From Arthrobacter sp. V1I9 (GTDB lineage: Bacteria > Actinomycetota > Actinomycetes > Actinomycetales > Micrococcaceae): DNA of 64,000 nt. Location of the stretch: NCBI RefSeq assembly GCF_030817075.1, contig NZ_JAUSYU010000001.1, positions 930,001 to 994,000 of the forward strand, given 5' to 3'. Below, one piece after another: positions 34,505-42,512 of the stretch. The notes under the pieces are model-generated. The model was not told the origin of the DNA and ran no database searches. It was given only the letters and a program-made list of their open reading frames with translations. A program made the position numbers and the translations under genes. The stretch's first letter is position 1; each line of letters opens with the position of its first letter.

Positions 34505-34749
34505 AAGCGCCGGAAGGTTTCCACAACAACGGGATACCGTGCGGCCGGGGACTCCGGAGGTGGATAAGACACTCGTGGTGAGTGTGGGGATGGACACACT
34601 CACCAGAGCGCCCCTCAAAAGGGGAGCCCCGCCATGGTTCGCATGCCTCCGCTGAGGGGCCCGGTTTCCTTGATTTCCCGGCGTTTTTATCCCATCGGCG
34701 GGCTGCAGGGCCACCGTTTCTATGTCTCCTGACCTGCCCGGACGCCGAT

Positions 34750-34778
34750 TTGTTGGTGGTGGAATCTTCCGGTAGAGT
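34750..34778 (+). promoter_or_regulatory. Promoter of tRNA-Thr
   Basis: TTGTTG (34750-34755), a 17-base spacer and TAGAGT (34773-34778), with the tRNA starting 12 bases on. Confidence 0.65.
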
Positions 34779-34789
34779 ATTTACTCGTT

Positions 34790-34861
34790 GCCCCCCTAGC
34801 TCAGTGGTAGAGCGCGTTCTTGGTAAGAACGAGGTCACCGGATCGATTCCGGTGGGGGGCT
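34790..34861 (+). tRNA. tRNA-Thr (GGT)
   Basis: Acceptor arms GCCCCCC and GGGGGGC, D-arm AGCTCAGTGGTAGAGC, anticodon stem CGTTC/GAACG with loop TTGGTAA (anticodon GGT, 34822-34824) and T-loop GATCGATTCC. CCA is not encoded. Confidence 0.96.
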
Positions 34862-34872
34862 CTGAATGAGGG

Positions 34873-34915
34873 CCTGTGTCAAGGCGGTTTTGACCGGCTT
34901 GACACAGGTTTTTCT
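34873..34915 (+). terminator. Hairpin with T run between tRNA-Thr and tRNA-Met
   Basis: CCTGTGTCAAG pairs with 34898-34908 and an inner CGGT/ACCG pairing extends the stem; TTTTTCTC follows. It may separate the two tRNA transcripts. Confidence 0.85.
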
Positions 34916-34922
34916 CATTCGT

Positions 34923-34996
34923 GGCGGTGTAGCTCAGTTGGTTAGAGCGCACGACTCATAATCGTGAGGTCGGGAGATCGAGCCTCCCCACCGCTA
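34923..34996 (+). tRNA. tRNA-Met (CAT), elongator type
   Basis: Acceptor GGCGGTG with CACCGCT (one G-T pair), D-arm AGCTCAGTTGGTTAGAGC, anticodon stem CACGA/TCGTG with CAT at 34957-34959, T-arm GATCGAGCC. The anticodon stem lacks the three G-C pairs of an initiator, so it is elongator Met; a tRNA-Ile2 with modified C34 is less likely. Confidence 0.93.
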
Positions 34997-35002
34997 CAGG
35001 CT

Positions 35003-35038
35003 AAGCCCCCGGAACCCCTAAGGGTCCGGGGGTTTTCT
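35003..35038 (+). terminator. Rho-independent terminator after tRNA-Met
   Basis: CCCCCGGAACCC pairs with GGGTCCGGGGG (one bulged A), then TTTTCTT. Confidence 0.88.
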
Positions 35039-35300
35039 TGTATCTAAGCCAAGACTCGAGTCGATATGCTCTTCGCCAACTTGGACGGCCTCGATACCGG
35101 CCGACTCAATCCGCAGAACGCCAACTCCCAGGCTGCCCTCCCCTGCGGCGGGAAGACGCCCCGCCGGGTGACCATCGCCCGGCCAGGAGACCCGGCCCCT
35201 GCGGAAACAGCCTTCTCCGTGCACCGCCCTAACGGCACGAAAGCGTGACAAGTCCACTGTTTCCCCGTAGCTTTGCCGCATCTGACGGATGGGGAAACAC

Positions 35301-36104
35301 ATGGACTTTGACGCGATCATGGTTCCGTTCAGGTGGCTTGTATCCGTCATTATGATCGGCTTCCATGATGGGTTGAGCGCCGTCGGGATGCCGCCTGCGG
35401 GCGGCTGGACGTGGACGCTGTCCATCATCGGGCTGGTGCTGGTGATCCGTGCCGCCCTGATTCCCGTATTCCTGAAACAGCTCGACGCCCAACGCCGGAT
35501 GCGGCTCCTGCAGCCTGACCTCAAGGCACTGCAGGAAAAGTACCACGGCAAAACAGACCCGCTTTCCCGCCAGTCAATGGCGCAGGAGCAGATGGCGTTG
35601 TACAAAAAGCACGGAACCAACCCCTTCTCGGCCTGCCTGCCCATGCTGATCCAGGTGCCGTTCTTTTTCGCCCTGTTCCAGGTCCTTTCCGGCATCAGCA
35701 CCGGGGCAAGACAAGGCGAGGGGATCGGTGCGATGAGTCATGACCAGGTGCTGCAGTTCGACCAATCCAGCATCTTCCGCGCCCCGCTGACATCATCCGT
35801 GCTGCACGGCGGCGCCGGTGATCAGGTGGCCGTCGTAGTGCTGACCCTCCTGATGATCCTTGCCATGACAGCAGCTCAGTTCATTACCCAAAAACTAGTG
35901 ATGGCGAGGAACGTGCCGCCCGGGGCCGAGGAAAGTCCGTTCATGCGCCAGCAGAAGATGCTGCTGTACATCCTCCCGGTAGTGTTCGCTTTGGGCGGGG
36001 TCCTCTTCCCCATCGGCGTCCTGGTGTACTGGACCGTCACCAACGCCTGGACCATGGCCCAACAGTTCGTCGTCCGGGACAGGGCGGCACCGAACGGCCC
36101 ATAG
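35301..36104 (+). CDS. yidC: Membrane protein insertase YidC/Oxa1 (short actinobacterial form)
   Basis: A 267-residue inner-membrane insertase. It has the Oxa1 core: a long helix near residues 40-55, the cytoplasmic loop LDAQRRMRLLQPDLKALQEKYHGK, then PFSACLPMLIQVPFFFALFQVL, a paired helix segment (VVVLTLLMILAMTAAQFIT) and PIGVLVYWTVTNAWTMAQQ. It lacks the large extracellular domain of Gram-negative YidC. The ATG at 35301 is preferred because GGGGAA precedes it; ATG 35289, four codons earlier, is possible. Usually a second copy sits by rpmH and dnaA, so this may be a paralogue. Confidence 0.92.
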   Translation: MDFDAIMVPFRWLVSVIMIGFHDGLSAVGMPPAGGWTWTLSIIGLVLVIRAALIPVFLKQLDAQRRMRLLQPDLKALQEKYHGKTDPLSRQSMAQEQMALYKKHGTNPFSACLPMLIQVPFFFALFQVLSGISTGARQGEGIGAMSHDQVLQFDQSSIFRAPLTSSVLHGGAGDQVAVVVLTLLMILAMTAAQFITQKLVMARNVPPGAEESPFMRQQKMLLYILPVVFALGGVLFPIGVLVYWTVTNAWTMAQQFVVRDRAAPNGP

Positions 36105-36157
36105 ACCGGAACTGGGCCCCGGGAGCCGCAACCCTTACCAAAGACCCCCGGCCCGGG

Positions 36158-36163
36158 CAGAAT
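36158..36163 (+). promoter_or_regulatory. Possible leaderless -10 hexamer of the RibD-like gene
   Basis: CAGAAT, six-base spacer, ATG at 36170; the first T of the consensus is C. Confidence 0.35.
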
Positions 36164-36169
36164 GGGCCC

Positions 36170-36727
36170 ATGGCGCAGCTTATCTACTCCGGCATCACCT
36201 CCCTGGACGGATACGTGGCGGACAGCAGCGGCAACTTTGACTGGAGCGCTCCCGATGAAGAAGTCCATGCCTTCGTCAACGATCTCGAGCGCGACGCCGG
36301 AACGTACCTTTTGGGGCGGCGCATGTACGAGGTGATGTCGGTCTGGGAATCGATGGGCGGCCCCGATGATCCGCCGGTGATCCAGGACTTCGCCCGCATC
36401 TGGCAAGGGGCAGACAAAGTTGTCTACTCAGCTTCGCTAACCCATCCCGCCACCCCGCGCACCCGCGTGGAACGGGCCTTCGACCCCGCGGCCGTGAGCC
36501 AACTGAAGGCCAGCACGGGCGGCAGCATCAGCATCGGCGGCGCCACCCTGGCCGCCGCGGCGCTCCGGGCGGGCCTCGTGGACGAGTGCCAAATCTTCCT
36601 TAACCCGGTAGCAGTGGGAGGAGGACTGCGGTTCCTTCCGGACGGCCTGAACCTGCGCCTCGAACTGCAGGAGGAGCGCAGGTTCCGCAACGGCGTGGTG
36701 TACCTTCGCTACCGCACCGTCTTCTGA
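36170..36727 (+). CDS. Dihydrofolate reductase-like protein (RibD C-terminal domain)
   Basis: A 185-residue protein of the DHFR/RibD reductase fold. LIYSGITSLDGYVADSSGNFDW at the start, YLLGRRMYEVM, the GGSISIGGATLAAAALRAGLVDE glycine strand and FLNPVAVGGGLRF are the YyaP/YwjB-type pattern. It probably uses NADPH on an unknown small substrate and is distinct from the true folA at 49993. No ribosome-binding site is visible. It is followed by an NAD(P)-binding oxidoreductase. Confidence 0.87.
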   Translation: MAQLIYSGITSLDGYVADSSGNFDWSAPDEEVHAFVNDLERDAGTYLLGRRMYEVMSVWESMGGPDDPPVIQDFARIWQGADKVVYSASLTHPATPRTRVERAFDPAAVSQLKASTGGSISIGGATLAAAALRAGLVDECQIFLNPVAVGGGLRFLPDGLNLRLELQEERRFRNGVVYLRYRTVF

Positions 36728-36778
36728 GCCCGTACAGCCCGGCGCGCCGTGGGGTGTGGCATCCGCGGGGCGGGGGAG

Positions 36779-36784
36779 CAGAAT
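36779..36784 (+). promoter_or_regulatory. Possible leaderless -10 hexamer of the NAD(P)H-binding gene
   Basis: CAGAAT, six-base spacer, ATG at 36791. Confidence 0.35.
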
Positions 36785-36790
36785 GGGGCC

Positions 36791-37450
36791 ATGACCCGAA
36801 TCGCAATCATCGGCGGCCACGGCAAAGTGGCCCTCCACCTGTCCGCCCTTCTAACGGAAGAGGGCCACAGCGTCACCTCGTTTTTCCGCAACCGGGACCA
36901 TACGTCCGAGGTCGCGGAGACGGGCGCAACGCCGTCGGTCCTCGATATCGAGAATTCGACGACGGCGGCAATCGCCGAGGCGCTGCAGGGCCACGACGCC
37001 GTGGTCTGGTCCGCGGGCGCCGGCGGCGGGAACCCGGCCCGCACGTACGCCGTGGACCGGGACGCGGCCATCCGGTCGATGGACGCCGCAGCGCAGGCGG
37101 GAGTGAACCGCTACGTGATGGTGTCCTACCTGGGAGCCCGCAAGGACCACGGCGTGCCGGAGAACAACGACTTCTTCGCCTACGCCGAAGCCAAAGCCGC
37201 CGCTGATGATTATCTTCGCGGCACCAACCTCGCCTGGACCATCCTGGGGCCCGGCACCCTGACGGACAAACCCGGCACCGGCTCGATCAAGGTGGACCCT
37301 GAGCCGGGAGAGGGGGACCGGGGAACGTCGCGCAGCAACACGGCCATCGTGGCGGCCGCGGTGCTGGACCTGCCGGAGACGGCTGGCCGGATGATTGAAT
37401 TCTGCGACGGTTCGCTGCCGGTTGCCGCCGCGCTGGAGTCACTTAGCTGA
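36791..37450 (+). CDS. NAD(P)-binding atypical SDR (YwnB/BlvrB-like)
   Basis: A 219-residue one-domain oxidoreductase. IAIIGGHGKVALHLSALL is the GGxGxxG dinucleotide loop of atypical SDRs; VVWSAGAGGGNP and YVMVSYLGARKDHGVPENNDFFAYAEAKAAADDYL match the NAD(P)H-binding family, in which the usual tyrosine is often not catalytic. The last eight bases overlap the end of the convergent ROK gene. Function unknown. Confidence 0.88.
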   Translation: MTRIAIIGGHGKVALHLSALLTEEGHSVTSFFRNRDHTSEVAETGATPSVLDIENSTTAAIAEALQGHDAVVWSAGAGGGNPARTYAVDRDAAIRSMDAAAQAGVNRYVMVSYLGARKDHGVPENNDFFAYAEAKAAADDYLRGTNLAWTILGPGTLTDKPGTGSIKVDPEPGEGDRGTSRSNTAIVAAAVLDLPETAGRMIEFCDGSLPVAAALESLS

Positions 37451-38651
37451 CTGCGCCGGTTAGCTCCAGGTCCAAGGAGTTCTTCTCCACATAGTCCAGG
37501 GCGGCTCGCACGGCACCGACGGTGACGATCGAGTCGCCCAGCGGCGATACCGCCACCCGCGGCGGCGTGGCGGTGAACTGCTTCAGCTTCCCGGCGATCG
37601 GTTCCAGCAGCACACCGGCCGAGTTGGCCACGGCGCCGCCTATAACCACGAGCTCAGGGTTGAGCATCGTGGCCACCGCGCCGATGACCCGGGCCATCCT
37701 GTCGGCCAGGCGGTCGAGGATCTTCAGGGCCACGTCATCCCCGCCAGCGGCGGCCGCAAAGACGTGCTCGGCTTCCGCTCCGCCATGCTGCAGGTGGGCG
37801 CGAAGGGACGTCCTGGCCTTGCCGGCGAGGGCTTCTGCGGCCCAGGCCCGGGCGAGGCTCGCAATGCCGAACGTGTCGCCCACGCCCTGGACCTGCTCTA
37901 GGAAGGCGAGCTCGCCGGCGCCGCCGCGGCTGCCGTGAAGCAGCCGCCCGCCGTCGAGCATCCCTGCCCCCAGGCGTTCGCTGGCAAGAATCACGACGAC
38001 GTCCTCGACTCCCGCCGCAGCGCCCCGCCAGTGGTCCCCAAGGGCTGCAAGGTTGGCATCGTTTTCGAGCAGCACTGTCCAGCCGTGCCGCTCCCGCAGC
38101 GCCGACTTCAGGCCGACGTCGAACAGTCCCCAGAAGTGCTGGGTCACCAGCACGTCCCCGTTCCGGTCCACGGGGGCGGCGATGCCGGCGGCTGCGGCCA
38201 GGACAGAATCGGGCGGGGCGCCCGCGCTGTCAAGGGCCATAAGGGCCGCGCGGTCGATGACCGAGACGCGTTCCTCCGCCGAAATTTCCGCTTCCGGGAA
38301 CGGCAGGCTTGACCTGCCAACAGAATTTCCGCGGAGATCTGACACCACCACTGTTGCCTTGGACACCCCGACGTCCATGCCCAGTACGTAGCCGGCCCGC
38401 TCGTTCAGCTCGAAACGCCTGGCGGGTCGCCCCTTTTGGTACCCGCCAAAAGCCCGCTGGTTTTCCAGCTCCCGAATCCAGCCCCGTTCTTTGAGGTCTT
38501 CACACACCGCAATGCCTGTAGCACGCGTCAGCCCCGTTGCTTTCATGACCTCCGTCACGGTCACGTCGCCGGAGGAGCGCATGAACTCCAGCACAGAGCC
38601 GGCACTGACCCTGCGCAGCAGTTGGGGGGTTGCCGGGGCCGTGTCAGCCAT
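37443..38651 (-). CDS. ROK-family transcriptional regulator
   Basis: A 402-residue protein with an N-terminal winged helix (VLEFMRSSGDVTVTEVMKATGLTRATGIAVCEDLKERGWI) and a ROK sugar-kinase-fold domain (GYVLGMDVGVSKATVVVSDLRG, LLENDANLAALGDHW, GAGMLDGGRLLHGSRGGAGELAF). The zinc-binding cysteine motif of active ROK kinases is absent, as in NagC/Mlc/XylR-type repressors. GGAAAGG before ATG 38649-38651 is the ribosome-binding site. It is divergent from an alpha-glucosidase and likely represses it until an alpha-glucoside or its product binds. Confidence 0.93.
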   Translation of the reverse strand: MADTAPATPQLLRRVSAGSVLEFMRSSGDVTVTEVMKATGLTRATGIAVCEDLKERGWIRELENQRAFGGYQKGRPARRFELNERAGYVLGMDVGVSKATVVVSDLRGNSVGRSSLPFPEAEISAEERVSVIDRAALMALDSAGAPPDSVLAAAAGIAAPVDRNGDVLVTQHFWGLFDVGLKSALRERHGWTVLLENDANLAALGDHWRGAAAGVEDVVVILASERLGAGMLDGGRLLHGSRGGAGELAFLEQVQGVGDTFGIASLARAWAAEALAGKARTSLRAHLQHGGAEAEHVFAAAAGGDDVALKILDRLADRMARVIGAVATMLNPELVVIGGAVANSAGVLLEPIAGKLKQFTATPPRVAVSPLGDSIVTVGAVRAALDYVEKNSLDLELTGAVS

Positions 38652-38694
38652 GCTGTTGACCTTTCCGCACGTCGGGCCAGATAATGATCGGGCA

Positions 38695-38723
38695 ACTAAA
38701 TTTAGATTCAAAATAAATATAGT
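38695..38723. promoter_or_regulatory. AT-rich inverted repeat, candidate ROK operator
   Basis: ACTAAATTTA (38695-38704) and TAAATATAGT (38714-38723) are complements at nine of ten positions around nine bases, in a region far richer in A and T than its surroundings; CTAAATTTAG alone is also a perfect palindrome. It lies midway between the ROK gene and the GH13 gene. Confidence 0.6.
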
Positions 38724-38747
38724 CGACAAGAAGCAAAGGATCACCCC

Positions 38748-40460
38748 TTGTCCACCACCGCCACACTGGCAACCCTTTCCGATTCCGACCGCCTGGCCGA
38801 TCCCAACTGGTGGCGCCAGGCCTCTGTGTACCAGATCTACCCGCGGAGCTTCGCGGACTCCAACGGCGATGGCATTGGCGACTTGAAAGGCATCACCTCC
38901 AAGGTGCCGTACCTGAAGTCGCTGGGGATCGACGCCGTGTGGCTGAGCCCGTTCTACCCCTCGGCGCTCGCGGACGGCGGCTACGACGTGGACGACTACC
39001 GCGACGTGGACCCCAAGCTGGGAACGCTGGCGGACTTCGACGAGATGGCCAACGCGCTGCATAAGGCCGGCATCAAGCTCATCGCGGACATCGTGCCCAA
39101 CCACTCCTCGGACCGGCACGAGTGGTTCAAGGAAGCGCTCGCTTCACCCAAGGGATCACCGGCCCGGGACCGCTACATCTTCCGTGACGGCAAGGGCCCC
39201 AACGGCGAGTTCCCGCCGTCGGACTGGGACTCCGTTTTCGGCGGCCCTGCCTGGGAGCGCATCACGGAACCGGACGGCACCCCGGGGCAGTGGTACATGC
39301 ACATCTTCGCCAAGGAACAGCCGGACTTGAACTGGTCCAACCGGGAGATCCGCGAGGACTTCCTCAAGACCCTGCGGTTCTGGTCTGACCGGGGCGTCGA
39401 CGGGTTCCGGGTGGACGTCGCCCACGCCCTTACCAAGGACCTCACTGAACCCCTGCTCTCGAAGCTGGAATTGAGCGCGGCCAACACCGGGGTGGACGGA
39501 TTCGACGACGGCACCCACCCCTTCTGGGACCGCGACGAGGTCCACGAGATCTACGCCGAATGGCGCGAGGTGTTCAACGAGTACAACCCGCCGCGCACCG
39601 CCGTCGCCGAAGCCTGGGTCCACGCCACGCGGCGTGCCCGCTACGCCAGCCCGCAGGGCCTCGGCCAGGCCTTCAACTTCGACCTGCTGCAGGCCGACTT
39701 CGACGGTGCTGAGTACCGCGAAATCATCACCCGGAACCTCGCCGAGGCTGCGGCCACCGGCGCCTCCTCCACCTGGGTCTTTTCCAACCACGACGTGGTC
39801 CGCCACGCTACCCGTTACGGCCTGCCCCAGGTGTCCAAGGGCAAGGAGCGCACCAAGGGCCAGGACGGCAAGGACTGGCTCCTTGCCGGCGGACCCGCCG
39901 AGGAGCTGGATGTGGAGCTCGGTGAACGCCGTGCCCGCGCCGCCACACTGCTGATGCTTGCCGTCCCGGGCTCCGCGTACTTGTACCAGGGCGAGGAACT
40001 GGGCCTCCAGGAAGTGGCCGACATCCCCGAGTCGGAGCGGCAGGACCCGTCCTTCTTCCGTAACAAGGGGGTGGAAGTTGGCCGCGACGGCTGCCGCGTG
40101 CCGTTGCCCTGGAAGGTGGAAGGAACCTCCTTCGGCTTCGGTGACGGCGGCGCGCACCTGCCCCAGCCGGACTGGTTCAGCAAGTACGCAGTGGAGGCAC
40201 AGGACGGTACCCAAGGCTCCACCCTGGAGCTGTACCGCGCCGCCCTGAAGCTCCGCCGCGAACTGCAGACCGGCGAGGAATTGGAATGGGTGGAGACCGG
40301 CACCCCGGACGTCCTGCACTTCCGCCGGCCCAACGGCTGGCAGTCAGTGACCAACTTCGGGGACACCGCCGTCGACCTTCCGGCAGGCGTGGTCCTGGCC
40401 AGCAGCGCCCCCCTCGAGGACGGCAAGCTGCCCGCCGCCACCACCGCATGGCTGCGCTGA
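38748..40460 (+). CDS. Alpha-glucosidase, glycoside hydrolase family 13
   Basis: A 570-residue cytoplasmic GH13 enzyme that releases glucose from alpha-glucosides such as maltose, isomaltose or sucrose. YQIYPRSFADSNGDGIGDLKGI, IADIVPNHSSD, the nucleophile in DGFRVDVAHAL, the acid/base in AVAEAWVHA and the transition-state aspartate in FSNHDVVRH are all present. The start is TTG at 38748 with AAAGGA upstream; no ATG lies close. No signal peptide, so an oligosaccharide must be imported first; no transporter is next to it. Confidence 0.94.
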   Translation: MSTTATLATLSDSDRLADPNWWRQASVYQIYPRSFADSNGDGIGDLKGITSKVPYLKSLGIDAVWLSPFYPSALADGGYDVDDYRDVDPKLGTLADFDEMANALHKAGIKLIADIVPNHSSDRHEWFKEALASPKGSPARDRYIFRDGKGPNGEFPPSDWDSVFGGPAWERITEPDGTPGQWYMHIFAKEQPDLNWSNREIREDFLKTLRFWSDRGVDGFRVDVAHALTKDLTEPLLSKLELSAANTGVDGFDDGTHPFWDRDEVHEIYAEWREVFNEYNPPRTAVAEAWVHATRRARYASPQGLGQAFNFDLLQADFDGAEYREIITRNLAEAAATGASSTWVFSNHDVVRHATRYGLPQVSKGKERTKGQDGKDWLLAGGPAEELDVELGERRARAATLLMLAVPGSAYLYQGEELGLQEVADIPESERQDPSFFRNKGVEVGRDGCRVPLPWKVEGTSFGFGDGGAHLPQPDWFSKYAVEAQDGTQGSTLELYRAALKLRRELQTGEELEWVETGTPDVLHFRRPNGWQSVTNFGDTAVDLPAGVVLASSAPLEDGKLPAATTAWLR

Positions 40461-40511
40461 TGTCAGCACCATGGCTCCCGGTGTGCGCCGCCTGATGCAG
40501 GAGCTGAGCTG

Positions 40512-41453
40512 ATGCAGGAACTGGTTTATGGCTGCATGGGCCTGGGCGGCAGCTGGTCCGACGAGCCGCACGCAGGTGAGCATGTGGACGAGGCCGCTGC
40601 CGCCGTCGAGGCCGCGCTGGACGCGGGGATCACCCTCTTTGACCACGCGGACATTTACCGCAGCGGCAAATCCGAGGCCGTCTTCGGCGAGGTGCTGGCT
40701 GCCACGCCCGGGCTTCGGGACCGCATCCGGCTGCAGACCAAGTGTGGCATCAGGCTGAACGAACGCGGCCTGCAGACGCACTACGACCTCAGCCGTGAGG
40801 CAATCCTGGAGCGCGTCAACGAAAGCCTGAAGCGGCTGCGGACGGACTACGTGGACATCCTCCTGCTGCACCGCCCGGACCCCTTGGCGGACCCCGCAGA
40901 GGTTGCCGCCGCCGTCGGGCAGCTGATGGCCGAAGGAAAGATCCGGCAGCTGGGTGTGTCCAACATGTCCGGGGCGCAGATTGGAGCGCTGCAGGACCGG
41001 CTGGAAACCCGGGTGGTGGCGAACCAGCTGGAAATGAGCCTGCTGAAGCGGGCCTGGCTGGAAAGCCAGGTGCTGGTAAACCATGCCGAGCACCTGGACT
41101 ACAGTTTCCCGCACGGCACGCTGGAGTACTGCGTCCGCAACTCGATCACCCTGCAGGCCTACGGCTCGCTGGCCCGCGGCCTGTACACAGGCGCCGAACA
41201 GGACAGCCCGACGTCGGCCGAAGCGGCAACCGCAGAGCTGGTGGCGGAGCTGGCGGGGGAGTATGGCAGCTCAGGCGAAGCTGTCCTGCTCGGTTGGCTG
41301 ATGAAGCACCCGGCGGGTATCGCCCCGGTGATCGGAACGGTCAACCCCGGCAGGATCCGTGCCTGCGCTGACGCTGCCCGCGTGGCCGAGGCCATGAGCC
41401 GGGCCGAGTGGTACAGGCTCTGGGTCACGGCGCGGGGCAGCAACATCCCCTGA
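40512..41453 (+). CDS. Aldo/keto reductase (YdhF-like)
   Basis: A 313-residue NADPH-dependent oxidoreductase with the TIM-barrel tetrad: Asp and Tyr in LFDHADIYRSG, Lys in LQTKCGIR, His in LLLHRPDPL. The loop AYGSLARG and the end PVIGTVNPGRI contact NADPH. AGGAG about nine bases before ATG 40512 supports the start. It follows the alpha-glucosidase by 51 bases on the same strand and could be co-transcribed. A hairpin terminator follows. Confidence 0.92.
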   Translation: MQELVYGCMGLGGSWSDEPHAGEHVDEAAAAVEAALDAGITLFDHADIYRSGKSEAVFGEVLAATPGLRDRIRLQTKCGIRLNERGLQTHYDLSREAILERVNESLKRLRTDYVDILLLHRPDPLADPAEVAAAVGQLMAEGKIRQLGVSNMSGAQIGALQDRLETRVVANQLEMSLLKRAWLESQVLVNHAEHLDYSFPHGTLEYCVRNSITLQAYGSLARGLYTGAEQDSPTSAEAATAELVAELAGEYGSSGEAVLLGWLMKHPAGIAPVIGTVNPGRIRACADAARVAEAMSRAEWYRLWVTARGSNIP

Positions 41454-41469
41454 CGTTCCCAGCCGGATG

Positions 41470-41511
41470 GCAGCAAGTGTCGTTCTAAAGCTCTATGACG
41501 GCACTTGCTGC
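41470..41511 (+). terminator. Hairpin after the aldo/keto reductase gene
   Basis: GCAGCAAGTG pairs with CACTTGCTGC, extended inward past one mismatch (CGT with ACG); weak T run. Confidence 0.55.
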
Positions 41512-41607
41512 TAGCTACTTTCACCGCGAGCCCTGTCATATCCGGTTTAGTTCGTATTGAACCTCACAAGGGGGCCGATTTCTGCGCAATGCCGGTTGCG
41601 GGGCGGA

Positions 41608-41613
41608 TACGGT
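41608..41613 (+). promoter_or_regulatory. Leaderless -10 hexamer of the CitE-like gene
   Basis: TACGGT, six-base spacer, ATG at 41620. Confidence 0.5.
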
Positions 41614-41619
41614 AGATAC

Positions 41620-42483
41620 ATGACGTCTACCATCGCCACCGAGACCGTAAGGCCGGAACGCAATATCCCAGCAGAAATAGCCCGCTCATGGCTCCTTGTT
41701 AATGCCATGAAGACGGAGCTTTTTGACCAGTCGGCTGTGTCCCGCGCCGACTCGATCATCCTGGATATTGAAGATGCCGTGGACCCTTCCCAGAAGGACC
41801 AGGCACGGAACAACGTGGTTGACTGGCTGACCGCCGGCGGCAAGGCCTGGGTCCGGATCAACGATGCCACCAGCCCCTTCTGGGCCGCCGACCTCGCCGG
41901 CCTCCGCGGCACTCCCGGCCTCCTCGGCGTGATGCTCGCCAAGACCGAATCCGCCGACCAGGTCACCGAGAGCTTCCACCGCATGGACGGCAACACCCCC
42001 GTCATCCCGCTGGTGGAATCCGCCGTCGGCATCGAGGAAGCCAACAACATCGCCAAGGCCCAGGGCGCTTTCCGCCTGGCCTTCGGGTCCGGCGACTTCC
42101 GCCGGGACACCGGCATGGCCGCCACGGCCGAGGCGATGGCCTACCCGCGTGCCAAACTGGTGGTAGCCAGCCGCGTCGGAAACCTCCCCGGCCCCATCGA
42201 CGGCCCCACCGTGGGCACCAACCACCCCATCCTGCGGGAGCAGACCGGCGTCACCGTGATGATGGGCATGACCGGCAAGCTTTGCCTTGCCATCGACCAG
42301 ACCCCCGTCATCAACGAGGTCATCAGCCCCACACCGTCGGACGTCGCCTGGGCCACTGACTTCATGGCCGACTTCGAAGCCAACGGCCGCGTCATCCGCG
42401 ACGGCTCGGACCTGCCCCGCCTGGGCCGCGCCGAGAAGATCATGAAGCTCGCGGTAGCCTTTGGGGTGCAGCCCGCGCTGTAG
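41620..42483 (+). CDS. HpcH/HpaI aldolase/citrate lyase beta (CitE-like) family protein
   Basis: A 287-residue TIM-barrel C-C lyase. ADSIILDIEDAVDPSQKD holds the acidic metal ligands, AWVRIND the acyl-CoA-contacting arginine, and VIPLVESAVGIEEA plus FRLAFGSGDFRRDTG complete the barrel. CitE-like proteins outside citrate lyase act on malyl-, citramalyl- or hydroxymethylglutaryl-CoA; no citrate lyase alpha or gamma gene is present here, so it acts alone. The exact thioester is unknown. Confidence 0.9.
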   Translation: MTSTIATETVRPERNIPAEIARSWLLVNAMKTELFDQSAVSRADSIILDIEDAVDPSQKDQARNNVVDWLTAGGKAWVRINDATSPFWAADLAGLRGTPGLLGVMLAKTESADQVTESFHRMDGNTPVIPLVESAVGIEEANNIAKAQGAFRLAFGSGDFRRDTGMAATAEAMAYPRAKLVVASRVGNLPGPIDGPTVGTNHPILREQTGVTVMMGMTGKLCLAIDQTPVINEVISPTPSDVAWATDFMADFEANGRVIRDGSDLPRLGRAEKIMKLAVAFGVQPAL

Positions 42484-42512
42484 CACCCGCACGTTTCACT
42501 TCAGGAGACCCC

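Larger units (their letters stand above)
34442..34789. other. 348-bp intergenic region between helicase and tRNA-Thr
   Basis: Holds the helicase terminator (34467-34504), a strong hairpin (arms 34572-34586 and 34595-34608, eleven continuous pairs plus three after one bulge), a small CCCC-GGGG hairpin (34613-34624), and the tRNA-Thr promoter. The hairpin pair could belong to an unannotated small RNA; I see no credible protein gene. Confidence 0.5.

Noticed and set aside
34790..34996. tRNA genes as integration sites of a genomic island
   Set aside because: No integrase, no repeated tRNA 3' end and no change in base composition downstream; yidC and ordinary genes follow.
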